NCBI GenBank assembly: GCA_023399095.1
Contig: JAEWQS010000008.1
Span: 1 to 43,300 of the forward strand
DNA from: Bacillota bacterium
GTDB lineage: Bacteria; Bacillota; Clostridia; Christensenellales; SZUA-584
Direction: 5' to 3'
Length of the DNA: 43,300 nt
Part shown: positions 6,066-13,128 of the stretch, piece after piece
Position numbering within the stretch: the stretch's first letter is position 1
Layout of the letters: each line of letters begins with the position of its first letter
Made by a program: the position numbers and the translations under genes
The notes under the pieces: generated by a model
Database searches by the model: none
What the model was told of the DNA's origin: nothing
The model's input: the letters and a program-made list of their open reading frames with translations, nothing else

Positions 6066-7469
6066 TCACACGATTCGGAAATTGCCATACAGCACACACC
6101 GCCGTTTGCGCGTGAATGTCCGGGCGCTTGTCAAGCCTTCGCCTGTGGGCGTGGCAATTGTCAACGTCGTGAAGCCCTCTCCGTTAAACCCAAGCCCCGC
6201 GTAGGACGGCGCGTTTTTCACAAAGATTGTGGTGTTTAGCGCTTTGGCTGCCATAGACAAATGGCTCACATTCTGAGAATGCATCATCGCTGTATGCTTG
6301 CATCTGTTTTCCGCCTTTATCGCTTTGGCGATGGCTTCACAAATATCGTGCCGGACGCGTACAATCCCCAGCACCGGCATGAGCATCTCCACCTCGACAA
6401 ACGGATGTGTTTCCGCCACATCGGCAATGACCAGCCGCGGTTTGCCGTCAAAAGACACGCCGCTTTCTCTGAGTATATATGCTGCGTCCTTGCCCACAAA
6501 GTTTCGGTTAATCACGTATTTGCCGTCCTTGTTGTTAAAGACGGTGCGGACGATTTTATCGATATCCTCTCCGCTCACGCGGTAAGCGCCATATCGCACC
6601 ATACAGGTCATCAATTCATCGGCAATTCCGTCAAAGGTAAACACTTCTTTTTCCGCTATGCAGAGCACATTGTTGTCAAAGCTTGCGCCATCCACAATAT
6701 CCTTCGCCGCCGTGTCAATAATTGCCGTATCATCCACAATCACAGGCGGGTTTCCCGGCCCGGCTGCAATAACCTTTTTTCCTGTTTTCATTGCCACATG
6801 TACGACAGCCTCTCCTCCCGTTATAGCCAGCAACGGGATATCCGGATGTTCCATGATGGCTTTTCCCGATTCCAATGTCGGTTCCTTCACCGTGCAGATC
6901 AGCGCAGCCGGGCCACCGGCCGCGGCAATGGCTTCATTCAATATCCGCATCGTCTCCGTCGATGCCTTCTTTGCAGCGGGATGCGGATTGAACACCACGG
7001 CGTTGCCCGCGGCGATCATGCTTATGCAATTATTGATCACAGTTGATGTCGGATTTGTGGAAGGCGTGATTGCCCCGATAACACCGAAAGGCGCACACTC
7101 ACCCAACGTCAGACCATAGTCGCCGGATACGGCCTCAGTCGGCAGATCTTCAATGCCCGGCGTCTTATCGACAGCCAGCATGTTCTTCAACAGCTTATGT
7201 TCCACATTTCCATAACCCGTCTCCTTATGGGCGAGCTCGGCCAGATAACGCGCGTTTTCTCTGGATGCCTGCCGCATGGCTTCAATGAACTTCGCACGCT
7301 GCGCCAGCGAACACATGATAAGCTGCTGCTGAGATGCTTTTGCGGATTCGACGGCCTGCTCAACAGTATCGCACAACCATTGTTGTTCGCGACCACTTGT
7401 CTCCCTCGTTTTCAGGTTTCTTATCGTGTCCTCTATGATAACTCGTATATCTTGTTCTGATAGGTTCAT
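6066..7469 (-). CDS. pduP: CoA-acylating aldehyde dehydrogenase, PduP/EutE type
   Basis: A 467-residue BMC aldehyde dehydrogenase that oxidises an aldehyde to acyl-CoA with NAD+. It has the family landmarks PFGVIGAITPSTNP, the cofactor segment AAGPGNPPVIVDD, the catalytic cysteine in FDNNVLCIAEKE and the C-terminal TPTGEGLTSARTFTRKRRC stretch. The first 20 residues (MNLSEQDIRVIIEDTIRNLK) form an amphipathic helix like the PduP encapsulation peptide. It sits between a BMC-P gene and pduS. With PduL it forms the common BMC core. The substrate is presumably the short aldehyde released by the aldolases of the locus, acetaldehyde in the case of DeoC. AAAGAGG precedes the start. Confidence 0.96.
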   Translation of the reverse strand: MNLSEQDIRVIIEDTIRNLKTRETSGREQQWLCDTVEQAVESAKASQQQLIMCSLAQRAKFIEAMRQASRENARYLAELAHKETGYGNVEHKLLKNMLAVDKTPGIEDLPTEAVSGDYGLTLGECAPFGVIGAITPSTNPTSTVINNCISMIAAGNAVVFNPHPAAKKASTETMRILNEAIAAAGGPAALICTVKEPTLESGKAIMEHPDIPLLAITGGEAVVHVAMKTGKKVIAAGPGNPPVIVDDTAIIDTAAKDIVDGASFDNNVLCIAEKEVFTFDGIADELMTCMVRYGAYRVSGEDIDKIVRTVFNNKDGKYVINRNFVGKDAAYILRESGVSFDGKPRLVIADVAETHPFVEVEMLMPVLGIVRVRHDICEAIAKAIKAENRCKHTAMMHSQNVSHLSMAAKALNTTIFVKNAPSYAGLGFNGEGFTTLTIATPTGEGLTSARTFTRKRRCVLYGNFRIV

Positions 7470-7488
7470 AAGGCAACCTCTTTCTTAC

Positions 7489-7806
7489 TCATTTATTAAC
7501 GTCACTGCCGTCCTCATACTTACGGAAAACCTCTTTGCCGCCGATCTCGATCGAATCGATAATCGCCACGATGGCCATATCCGAAGGCTTGTTTTCCGTC
7601 AGCGGGGTTTGCCGCGATGAGCTTCCGCCGCAGAGCATGACGACCTCGCCCGCACCCGCTCCAACCGTATCGATAGCCACGATAGGCGATCCCTTTTCTT
7701 CAAATGTAGACAGTTCGATGGGTACCACGATCAGCAATTTGAGCCCAAGCAGCTTCTCTGTTTTGTTGGTACTGACCACGCTTCCCTTGACTCTTGCAAT
7801 TTGCAT
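7489..7806 (-). CDS. BMC-P pentameric vertex shell protein with C-terminal extension
   Basis: This is a 105-residue EutN/CcmL protein with signature MQIARVKGSVVSTNKTEKL and the VAIDTVGAGAGEVVMLCGGSSSR segment, which is the most canonical of the three BMC-P proteins here. After the last conserved strand (VAIIDSIEI) a charged tail of about 15 residues is present, which the other two lack. It predicts a shell vertex pentamer. It lies between the flavoprotein-like gene and the aldehyde dehydrogenase. GGGGAT precedes the ATG at 7806. Confidence 0.95.
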   Translation of the reverse strand: MQIARVKGSVVSTNKTEKLLGLKLLIVVPIELSTFEEKGSPIVAIDTVGAGAGEVVMLCGGSSSRQTPLTENKPSDMAIVAIIDSIEIGGKEVFRKYEDGSDVNK

Positions 7807-7819
7807 ATTGTTAATCCCC

Positions 7820-8476
7820 TTACAGTTCTATACGAATACCCAGTTCTTTTGCGGTATCCCTTGCCAGCGCTGTCACAATGGCGTTCGGCATGATCCTGAC
7901 GCTGTCTTGCTTGCGCTTGGCTGCGTCTTGAATATCCTGTTCGGTCACAAGCTCTTTTCGTCCCTCATGCGTATTATCTTGCAGCATTTCTATGTTCATG
8001 CCCATCTGTTCCAGCGTATCAATACTGTCCGACAGCTCCGAAAAACCTCGTCTGTTCCTTGGCAATGCAAAGTCCAGTAACAAAGTGACTTTTTTGCCCC
8101 AAAGCAGCGGGCGCAACGCCAGCATGCATTCATAAGCGCAATCGTCCGCCGTTGCCGCTGCTTTGATATATGACAGCGGCGGCGTCACCACCACAACCGA
8201 TTTGTATCTGTTAAGCTCATTGGCCAGCTGTTTCTTTTCGTCTCGTGTCGCCACGCTCGCATAATCAAATGCATCATTGCTATACGCAGCTTCGCTAAAG
8301 AGCACACAAGTCACGTTTTCTTGTTTTTTTAAATATCCCGAAACAGCCTCTTCATTGAACACATAGCCGGTAAATATGGCTAGCGTGTCTGGCTGTTTAT
8401 CTTCGCTTTGTTCGATGCCGAGCCGACTCAACACTTTCTTGGTAATAAGCGCAATCAGCTCTTGCGTGTTATCCAT
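7820..8476 (-). CDS. BMC-associated flavoprotein-like protein with N-terminal targeting helix
   Basis: This 218-residue protein has no confident family. Residues 1-20 (MDNTQELIALITKKVLSRLG) form an amphipathic helix like BMC encapsulation peptides, followed by a linker. The rest looks like a Rossmann-type flavoprotein fold (HFCD/Flavoprotein family): strand AIFTG, strand VLFSEAAYS, then SVVVVTPPLSYIKAAA and a strand VTLLLDFAL. The last 30 residues (IVTALARDTAKELGIRI) recall a C-terminal motif seen in several BMC accessory proteins. FMN-binding flavoprotein-domain proteins with such leaders occur in some other BMC loci. It lies between pduL and a BMC-P gene, so a lumen or shell-linked role is likely. 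A PduM-like structural protein is the alternative. Confidence 0.6.
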   Translation of the reverse strand: MDNTQELIALITKKVLSRLGIEQSEDKQPDTLAIFTGYVFNEEAVSGYLKKQENVTCVLFSEAAYSNDAFDYASVATRDEKKQLANELNRYKSVVVVTPPLSYIKAAATADDCAYECMLALRPLLWGKKVTLLLDFALPRNRRGFSELSDSIDTLEQMGMNIEMLQDNTHEGRKELVTEQDIQDAAKRKQDSVRIMPNAIVTALARDTAKELGIRIEL

Positions 8477-8485
8477 TTATTTCAC

Positions 8486-9124
8486 CTAATTAACAATCTC
8501 CAGAAGCTCACCGCATGTCATACCCGCCGCATTTGCCTCATCCGTATCAATATGCAACTCAAGCTCATGTCCATCGCCCGAGCGAACAACCACATTGCCG
8601 AATATCGTCTCTCTGACCCCTGACTTTTTGACGCTGATCACCTGTCCGTTGGAAAGGCCGTATTGGGCAGCCTGCGCCGCGCTGATGTGAAGATGCCGAG
8701 CCGCCACAATCACGCCATTCTCAAGCTTTACCTCACCCTTGGGACCTATCAATGTGCAGCCCGGTGTTCCGTCTAAATCCCCAGACATCCTGACCAGAGG
8801 GAGTATTCCCACCTTGTAACTGTCCGTCAGTGAGATTTCCACCTGTGTATCGAGCCTGGCAGGGCCCAACACACGCACACCTTCAATCCGTCCCTTTGCA
8901 CCAATCAGCGCCACCTTTTCCTCACAGGCATATTGCCCGGGCTGAACAAGGTCTTTCTGCCGTGACAGCTTATACCCCGTACCAAACAGCACGTCGATAT
9001 CTGCCTGACAGAGGTGCACATGCCGGCCTGAAATGGCCGCGGGCACATAAAAGCCTTGCTTGTTTTCTACTAGACTTGTTGCGACAGCCAGCATCACCGA
9101 CCGCCGAATGGCTTCTTTTTGCAT
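8486..9124 (-). CDS. pduL: PduL-type phosphotransacylase (phosphate propanoyltransferase)
   Basis: This 212-residue protein converts acyl-CoA and phosphate to acyl-phosphate and CoA, recycling CoA inside the compartment. The metal-binding histidines lie in ISGRHVHL (about 32-39) and in AARHLHI in the second barrel, the two PduL signatures. The intervening GPARLDTQVEISLTDSYKVG is also family-typical. A short N-terminal helix (MQKEAIRRSVMLAVATSL) precedes the catalytic domain and could target it to the shell. It follows the class II aldolase gene by 9 bp and precedes the flavoprotein-like gene. No acetate kinase is in the window, so the acyl-phosphate must be used by an enzyme encoded elsewhere. 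The start at 9124 follows AAGGAAGG. Confidence 0.96.
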   Translation of the reverse strand: MQKEAIRRSVMLAVATSLVENKQGFYVPAAISGRHVHLCQADIDVLFGTGYKLSRQKDLVQPGQYACEEKVALIGAKGRIEGVRVLGPARLDTQVEISLTDSYKVGILPLVRMSGDLDGTPGCTLIGPKGEVKLENGVIVAARHLHISAAQAAQYGLSNGQVISVKKSGVRETIFGNVVVRSGDGHELELHIDTDEANAAGMTCGELLEIVN

Positions 9125-9133
9125 GAGCCTTCC

Positions 9134-9778
9134 TTATTTGCCGCTTTGGCCGTACGTTTTATGAATTTCCACTGCGTCATTTGTCTGCTCTTCCGTCATA
9201 ATGGCAGTCTCTCCGGCCGCCTTGGCCGCAAGATAGGTTTTTGCCGCATCTTCCATATAGACAGCGGCATAAAGCGCTTCCTTCAGATCTTTTCCTATTG
9301 TAATGACACCATGATGCTTCAAAATCACGGCACGCCTCTCACCGATATATTTGACTGTCTGAACGCCCATATCCAGACTGGCTGCCGAGCAGTACGGCGC
9401 CACATTCACCGGGCCGAGCGTCACATTGGCAAGCGTTGTGACGGCTGCGGGAAAAACATCGCCCAGCAGTCCGACTGCCGTTGCATACGGCTGATGCGTA
9501 TGGATGATGGCATTCACTCCCGGCATATTCTCATAAATGTATAAGAGAGCAACCGTATCCACGGACTCACGCAGCGTTCCTTCAATACGTTTCCCCTTGA
9601 TATCCACAACCACGATATCATCTTCCTTCATCCCTTCGTAGGACAGTCCGGATGGCGTTACCAAAATGTGACCGTTTGGCATACGCATACTCACATTGCC
9701 TCCGGACAAACTGATCAGCCCGCTATTTTTTATCTCCAAGGCCGTATTGATGACTTCTCTCTTTTCCTTCATATACAT
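9134..9778 (-). CDS. Class II aldolase / L-ribulose-5-phosphate 4-epimerase family (FucA/AraD)
   Basis: A 214-residue zinc enzyme of the aldolase class II family. Zinc ligands are visible as H93 and H95 (IIHTHQP) and the KHHGVITIG histidine. The phosphate-binding SGGNVSMR and TPSGLS loops are present. Position 74 is Asp (RESVDTV), as in AraD epimerases (Asp76); FucA aldolases have Glu73 there. The AraD acid/base Asp120 is Asn118 here, but the C-terminal TYGQ matches the AraD YGQ ending with its catalytic Tyr. It could be a pentulose-phosphate 4-epimerase or a retro-aldolase giving DHAP plus a small aldehyde. The frame opens further upstream, but AGGAG lies 8 nt before 9778 and the extra part would cover the promoter. 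No encapsulation peptide is visible. First gene of the BMC operon. Confidence 0.85.
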   Translation of the reverse strand: MYMKEKREVINTALEIKNSGLISLSGGNVSMRMPNGHILVTPSGLSYEGMKEDDIVVVDIKGKRIEGTLRESVDTVALLYIYENMPGVNAIIHTHQPYATAVGLLGDVFPAAVTTLANVTLGPVNVAPYCSAASLDMGVQTVKYIGERRAVILKHHGVITIGKDLKEALYAAVYMEDAAKTYLAAKAAGETAIMTEEQTNDAVEIHKTYGQSGK

Positions 9779-9819
9779 GACAGATACTCCTGTTGAAAAA
9801 TTTCTTTTAATATGATTGT

Positions 9820-9876
9820 TGACGTTTTGTATGACGTTTGTCAAATACAATATAACATATGTCAATACTTTCGTCA
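9820..9876. promoter_or_regulatory. 57-bp composite operator and promoter of the BMC operon
   Basis: Four 12-bp units lie as two pairs with a 9-bp gap: TGACGTTTTGTA (9820-9831) with TGACGTTTGTCA (9832-9843), then TAACATATGTCA (9853-9864) with ATACTTTCGTCA (9865-9876). The minus-strand promoter sits inside: -35 TTGACG at 9872-9877 and -10 TATATT at 9849-9854, spaced 17 bp. Binding here should block transcription of the class II aldolase operon. The same architecture recurs at 25143-25199 and 29099-29155. The likely binder is one of the two SorC proteins (inference). Confidence 0.75.
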
Positions 9877-9915
9877 ATTATATACCCGTCACAATGGAAA
9901 TAAACACACTGTGCT

Positions 9916-11046
9916 CTAAACCTGTATCCATGTCCCTTTTTGGTCAGATTCGTAAGCCGCCTGCATCACATGTTGAATATAGGCGCCGTCCCTTAAGTCC
10001 GGCTTACAGGGCTTATTCTCATACACACAGCCTAGAAAATCGTACATGCTATGAACATGCGCTCTCAGCCATCCGCCCGGCAGCTTTGGCGACGGGAAGC
10101 TGCCGCCCGGAGGCGCGTATCTTTGCACAGCTTCAATTTTCACGAATCCTTTATAACCGCCAAGGTCAGCGTCTTTGGCGTCGTTATCATAAAACCAGAC
10201 CCAGTTCGGATCCATCAGATTAAGCTTGATGGCTCCCCGTTCACCGAATATTTCGACGATAAACTCATCATTGCTTCCGGTCGCGATTTTTGACACCTGC
10301 ATTGTGCCCATTGCGCCGTTTTTCATCTGCGCTACAATATAGGCGGCATCCTCCACATCGACGGTGCATTGTTGTCCCGTTTCATCCCGTCTTGTGTCGT
10401 GGGCGATCTGTGTTTTCACATACAGTCCCTTATATTCTCCGATAAGGTAATACATCATGTCGAGCATGTGCGAACCCATGTCAAACAGAGCGCCGCCGCA
10501 TGCGTATTCCTTTGAGAACTTCCAGTTAAACTTCTTATCCTTATCCAAGTTGCTCGAATGCTGATACGAGACCTGGAAACTGAGCAATCTGCCCAGCCGT
10601 CCTTCTTCAATAATCTGCCGTGCGCGCATCACTGAAGCAAAGAAGCGGTTATGAAAGACAACCCTATGGATGATTTCTTTGCCTTCCAGTGCTTTCACGA
10701 TGCTAGTTGCTTCGTGCTCATTTGCTGCCAATGGCTTCTCACAATAAATGTGCCGACCACGATCAATTGCTTTGAGCACACAATCCGCATGCTGATAATT
10801 GGGCACGCATATACAGAAAACGTCAGCATCTCCGCGCAGCAATATGTCGTCCATGTTGTCCGTTGCGTATTCAAAACCGTAGCTGTCCATAGCCTGCTGC
10901 GCTTTTTTCAACGTTCTGTCGTAGACGCCCGTCAGTTTCACCTTGAAAGCAATATCGTTGTAGTAAAAAGGCAATGCCGCGCAGGCATAGGTATGGACTT
11001 TACCGATAAAGCCCATACCCAGCACAGCGACTTTGATTTCTTTCAT
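9916..11046 (-). CDS. Gfo/Idh/MocA family NAD(P)-dependent oxidoreductase
   Basis: This 376-residue protein has an N-terminal Rossmann domain (VAVLGMGFIGKVH) and the CEKPL motif whose lysine is catalytic in this family. The second domain is the alpha/beta oligomerisation and substrate domain. Relatives oxidise or reduce sugars, inositols and sugar acids at a carbinol. The start lies 2 bp after the upstream SDR stop, so translation is probably coupled. It is the last gene of the epimerase-led operon, followed by the composite operator. The exact substrate cannot be read; its position with two SDRs suggests redox steps on the imported sugar before cleavage. Confidence 0.9.
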   Translation of the reverse strand: MKEIKVAVLGMGFIGKVHTYACAALPFYYNDIAFKVKLTGVYDRTLKKAQQAMDSYGFEYATDNMDDILLRGDADVFCICVPNYQHADCVLKAIDRGRHIYCEKPLAANEHEATSIVKALEGKEIIHRVVFHNRFFASVMRARQIIEEGRLGRLLSFQVSYQHSSNLDKDKKFNWKFSKEYACGGALFDMGSHMLDMMYYLIGEYKGLYVKTQIAHDTRRDETGQQCTVDVEDAAYIVAQMKNGAMGTMQVSKIATGSNDEFIVEIFGERGAIKLNLMDPNWVWFYDNDAKDADLGGYKGFVKIEAVQRYAPPGGSFPSPKLPGGWLRAHVHSMYDFLGCVYENKPCKPDLRDGAYIQHVMQAAYESDQKGTWIQV

Positions 11047-11048
11047 TT

Positions 11049-11813
11049 CTATATCAGCATGCCACCGGTGACGTCCACACAGGTGCCGTTAATGAAGTCC
11101 GCTTTATTTGATGCAAGAAACGCCACTGTATAACCGACCTCCTGCGCCGTCGATACCCGGCCCGAAGGTATGCGCTCCACGTATGAAGCAAGTATCTCCG
11201 GCTGTGAAAGCTTATCCTCGTTGAGCGGCGTCCTCACCATTCCCGGCGTCACGCCATTGATGATAACACCGTACTTCGAGAACTCTCTTGCCAGCGCCTT
11301 TGTCAACAGCACCAACCCACCCTTGGCTGATACGTAATGCGCATGCGCTTCCGTATTAACAGCAAATGCGGACTTGGATATGACGTTGACAACCCGGCCT
11401 CTCAGGCCTGCTTCCTTGTAATAAACACAGGCTCTTTTGCTCAGCATAAACGGCCCTGTCAAATTCACATCGATTACTTTTTTCCACTCATCATCGGACA
11501 TATCTTCAATCAGCGTCGTCGGCCAGATTCCCGCGTTGTTCACAATCACATCAAGATGACCGTATTCCGCTTTTGCCTTGTCAATCATCGCGTCGATATC
11601 GTCCGCTTTGGTGATATCGCCATAGACCGCCATGTGCTTACCGCCGAAACGGCTTCCGAGTGTTTTGACGAATTGCACGACATCCGCCTCATTGACGATA
11701 TAATTGACCATGATGTTTGCGCCTTCCTGTGCGAAAACCTCACAGATGCCCGCGCCAAGACCGGCGCCGCCGCCTGTCACCAATACCGTTTTTCCTTTTA
11801 ACCCTAAGTCCAT
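11049..11813 (-). CDS. Short-chain dehydrogenase/reductase (SDR)
   Basis: A classical SDR of 254 residues. It has the cofactor motif TGGGAGLGAG, NNAG in VIVNNAGIWP, catalytic Ser (ISKSAF) and the YVSAK tyrosine-lysine pair. The C-terminal NGTCVDVTGGMLI is the usual FabG-like ending. It probably oxidises a sugar alcohol or reduces a keto sugar with NAD(P)H; the substrate cannot be assigned. The start at 11813 follows GAGGAGGGC. It lies between the third BMC-H gene and the Gfo/Idh gene, overlapping neither. It has no N-terminal targeting helix, so it is presumably cytosolic. Confidence 0.92.
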   Translation of the reverse strand: MDLGLKGKTVLVTGGGAGLGAGICEVFAQEGANIMVNYIVNEADVVQFVKTLGSRFGGKHMAVYGDITKADDIDAMIDKAKAEYGHLDVIVNNAGIWPTTLIEDMSDDEWKKVIDVNLTGPFMLSKRACVYYKEAGLRGRVVNVISKSAFAVNTEAHAHYVSAKGGLVLLTKALAREFSKYGVIINGVTPGMVRTPLNEDKLSQPEILASYVERIPSGRVSTAQEVGYTVAFLASNKADFINGTCVDVTGGMLI

Positions 11814-11846
11814 AATTGATGCCCTCCTCTCGTGTCCAACGTTTTA

Positions 11847-12119
11847 TTATTGGGGTAATATCTTTTCGACATCCTGATGCGGTCTTGGTATCACATGTAC
11901 CGAAACCAGCTCGCCCACGCGCTTTGCCGCTGCAGCACCCGCATCGACCGACGCTTTAACAGCTCCCACATCACCTCTGACCATCACGGTGACCAGACCC
12001 GAACCAATTTGTTCCTTGCCGACAAGCACAACGTTTGCCGCTTTCACCATGGCGTCAGCCGCCTCTATTGCGCCGATAAGCCCCTTTGTTTCAACCATTC
12101 CCAAAGCTTGTTTTTCCAT
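11847..12119 (-). CDS. BMC-H hexameric shell protein, copy 3
   Basis: This 90-residue single BMC-domain protein is close to the two BMC-H proteins of the other operon, with pore loop QIGSG instead of KIGSG, Ile15 for Val, and ending HQDVEKILPQ. It begins MEKQALGMVETKGLIG. Two in-frame ATGs exist; the second (12119) has GGGAG at a normal 9-nt distance and matches the homologues. It lies directly after deoC (15 bp) and is separated from the main shell cluster by about 7 kb, so at least one shell subunit is expressed from the epimerase-led operon. Confidence 0.95.
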   Translation of the reverse strand: MEKQALGMVETKGLIGAIEAADAMVKAANVVLVGKEQIGSGLVTVMVRGDVGAVKASVDAGAAAAKRVGELVSVHVIPRPHQDVEKILPQ

Positions 12120-12134
12120 TATCATTCACTCCCT

Positions 12135-12908
12135 TTAATATTCGTTCTTTGTCGCTGGGTCACTTTCTTCGCCCATTACAATTCTGATTCCTTTGCTTGT
12201 GCCCATTCTCACTGCACCCGCACTAAGCATCTGATCGCACACTTTACGATCGTTGATACCCGTTGAAGCCTTGACCATCATACTGTCTCCCACAGTGCGC
12301 TTCATAAGGCGAATATCTTCCACCGTTGCGCCGCCCGAGCCAAAGCCGGTGGATGTCTTAACAAAATCTGCCTTTGCCTGCTTAGCAAGCTCACAAGCGC
12401 GAACCTTCTCTTCATCCGTCAGCAGACAGGTTTCAATAATGACCTTGACGATCGCCTTTGGATGCGCCGCGTCGACCACGCCCTTAATATCCTCAAATAT
12501 AAGATCATAATCCTTGTCTTTAAGAGCGCCGACATTGATAACCATATCCACTTCATCCGCACCGTTTTTAACAGCTTCCATCGCCTCAACAGCCTTGATA
12601 AAAGGCGTGTTGGCACCCAGAGGGAAACCGATGACGCAACAGGTTTTTACACCCGATCCGGCAAGCTGCTCTGCCACATATTTCACTTGTGTGGGGTTCA
12701 CGCAAACGCTTGCAAATTTCCATTCCTTTGCCTCGTCACAGAATTTTTTCACCGTACTTCTTGTGGTATCTGGCTTTAAAACCGTATGATCCATGTATTT
12801 GGCGTAGGAAGGATCGTAGCTTTTGCCGCCTTTTTGTACAGGCGCGCTCTCACCAACCCCTTTGAGTACCTCACGTGTGATCTCTTTGATCAACTTTTCA
12901 ATATCCAT
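12135..12908 (-). CDS. deoC: Deoxyribose-phosphate aldolase (DeoC) with encapsulation peptide
   Basis: A 257-residue class I aldolase that cleaves 2-deoxyribose-5-phosphate to acetaldehyde and glyceraldehyde-3-phosphate. Residues 1-18 (MDIEKLIKEITREVLKGV) form an amphipathic leader, then a 15-residue linker, then the catalytic barrel starting YAKYMDHTVLKPD. Active residues are visible: D121 (DEVDMVI), Schiff-base K184 (FVKTSTGF) and K213. The second-lysine loop reads KASTGIND, with Thr where most DeoC have Gly. The C-terminal part MGTSKGIRIV resembles standard DeoC. It is followed by a BMC-H gene and preceded by a structured insertion-like element. It is the more canonical of the two aldolases and a strong candidate for lumen cargo. 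AAGGAG precedes the ATG. Confidence 0.94.
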   Translation of the reverse strand: MDIEKLIKEITREVLKGVGESAPVQKGGKSYDPSYAKYMDHTVLKPDTTRSTVKKFCDEAKEWKFASVCVNPTQVKYVAEQLAGSGVKTCCVIGFPLGANTPFIKAVEAMEAVKNGADEVDMVINVGALKDKDYDLIFEDIKGVVDAAHPKAIVKVIIETCLLTDEEKVRACELAKQAKADFVKTSTGFGSGGATVEDIRLMKRTVGDSMMVKASTGINDRKVCDQMLSAGAVRMGTSKGIRIVMGEESDPATKNEY

Positions 12909-12923
12909 ACCAATCTCCTTATC

Positions 12924-13128
12924 TTAGGGAAGTTCTGATTACATAGGGCGTGCTGAATGAGCGTGATGGTTCTGTGCCCTGCAAGGAATAAAATCGAGGA
13001 AATAGCGCTGCTATTTCGAGATTTTTAAGCCAGAGCAGGGTGCAAAAGCCGGGAGCCCCAATGACTTAAGCGTCATTGGGGTTGTTCAAACGCCAAGACA
13101 GCATACCGAATAAATTAACGCTCCCTTA
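12924..13128. mobile_element. Non-coding MITE-like structured element between two operon genes
   Basis: About 205 bp without a coding frame separates the SDR and deoC genes, where other gaps are 2-35 bp. Its ends are imperfect inverted repeats: TTAGGGA at 12924-12930 and TCCCTTA at 13122-13128, the latter containing the SDR stop codon. Inside are a 10-bp stem (TGTGCCCTGC at 12973-12982 with GCAGGGTGCA at 13035-13044, allowing G-U), a GAAATAGC/GCTATTTC hairpin (12999-13016) and a perfect 10-bp hairpin CCCCAATGAC/GTCATTGGGG (13057-13082). There is no T-run, so it is not a clear terminator. No second copy was seen in the window. Confidence 0.45.

Noticed and set aside
6261..7046. 261-codon open frame on the plus strand
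   Set aside because: It is antisense to the PduP gene; the composition is rich in His, Arg and Cys, and there are no domains.
9779..9877. N-terminal extension of the class II aldolase reaching 9877, as a possible targeting leader
   Set aside because: The extra residues cover the promoter and operator units, and AGGAG is placed correctly for the ATG at 9778.
13051..13090. Hairpin CCCCAATGAC/GTCATTGGGG as an intrinsic terminator inside the operon
   Set aside because: The following bases lack a T-run on either strand; it is better explained as part of the structured insert.
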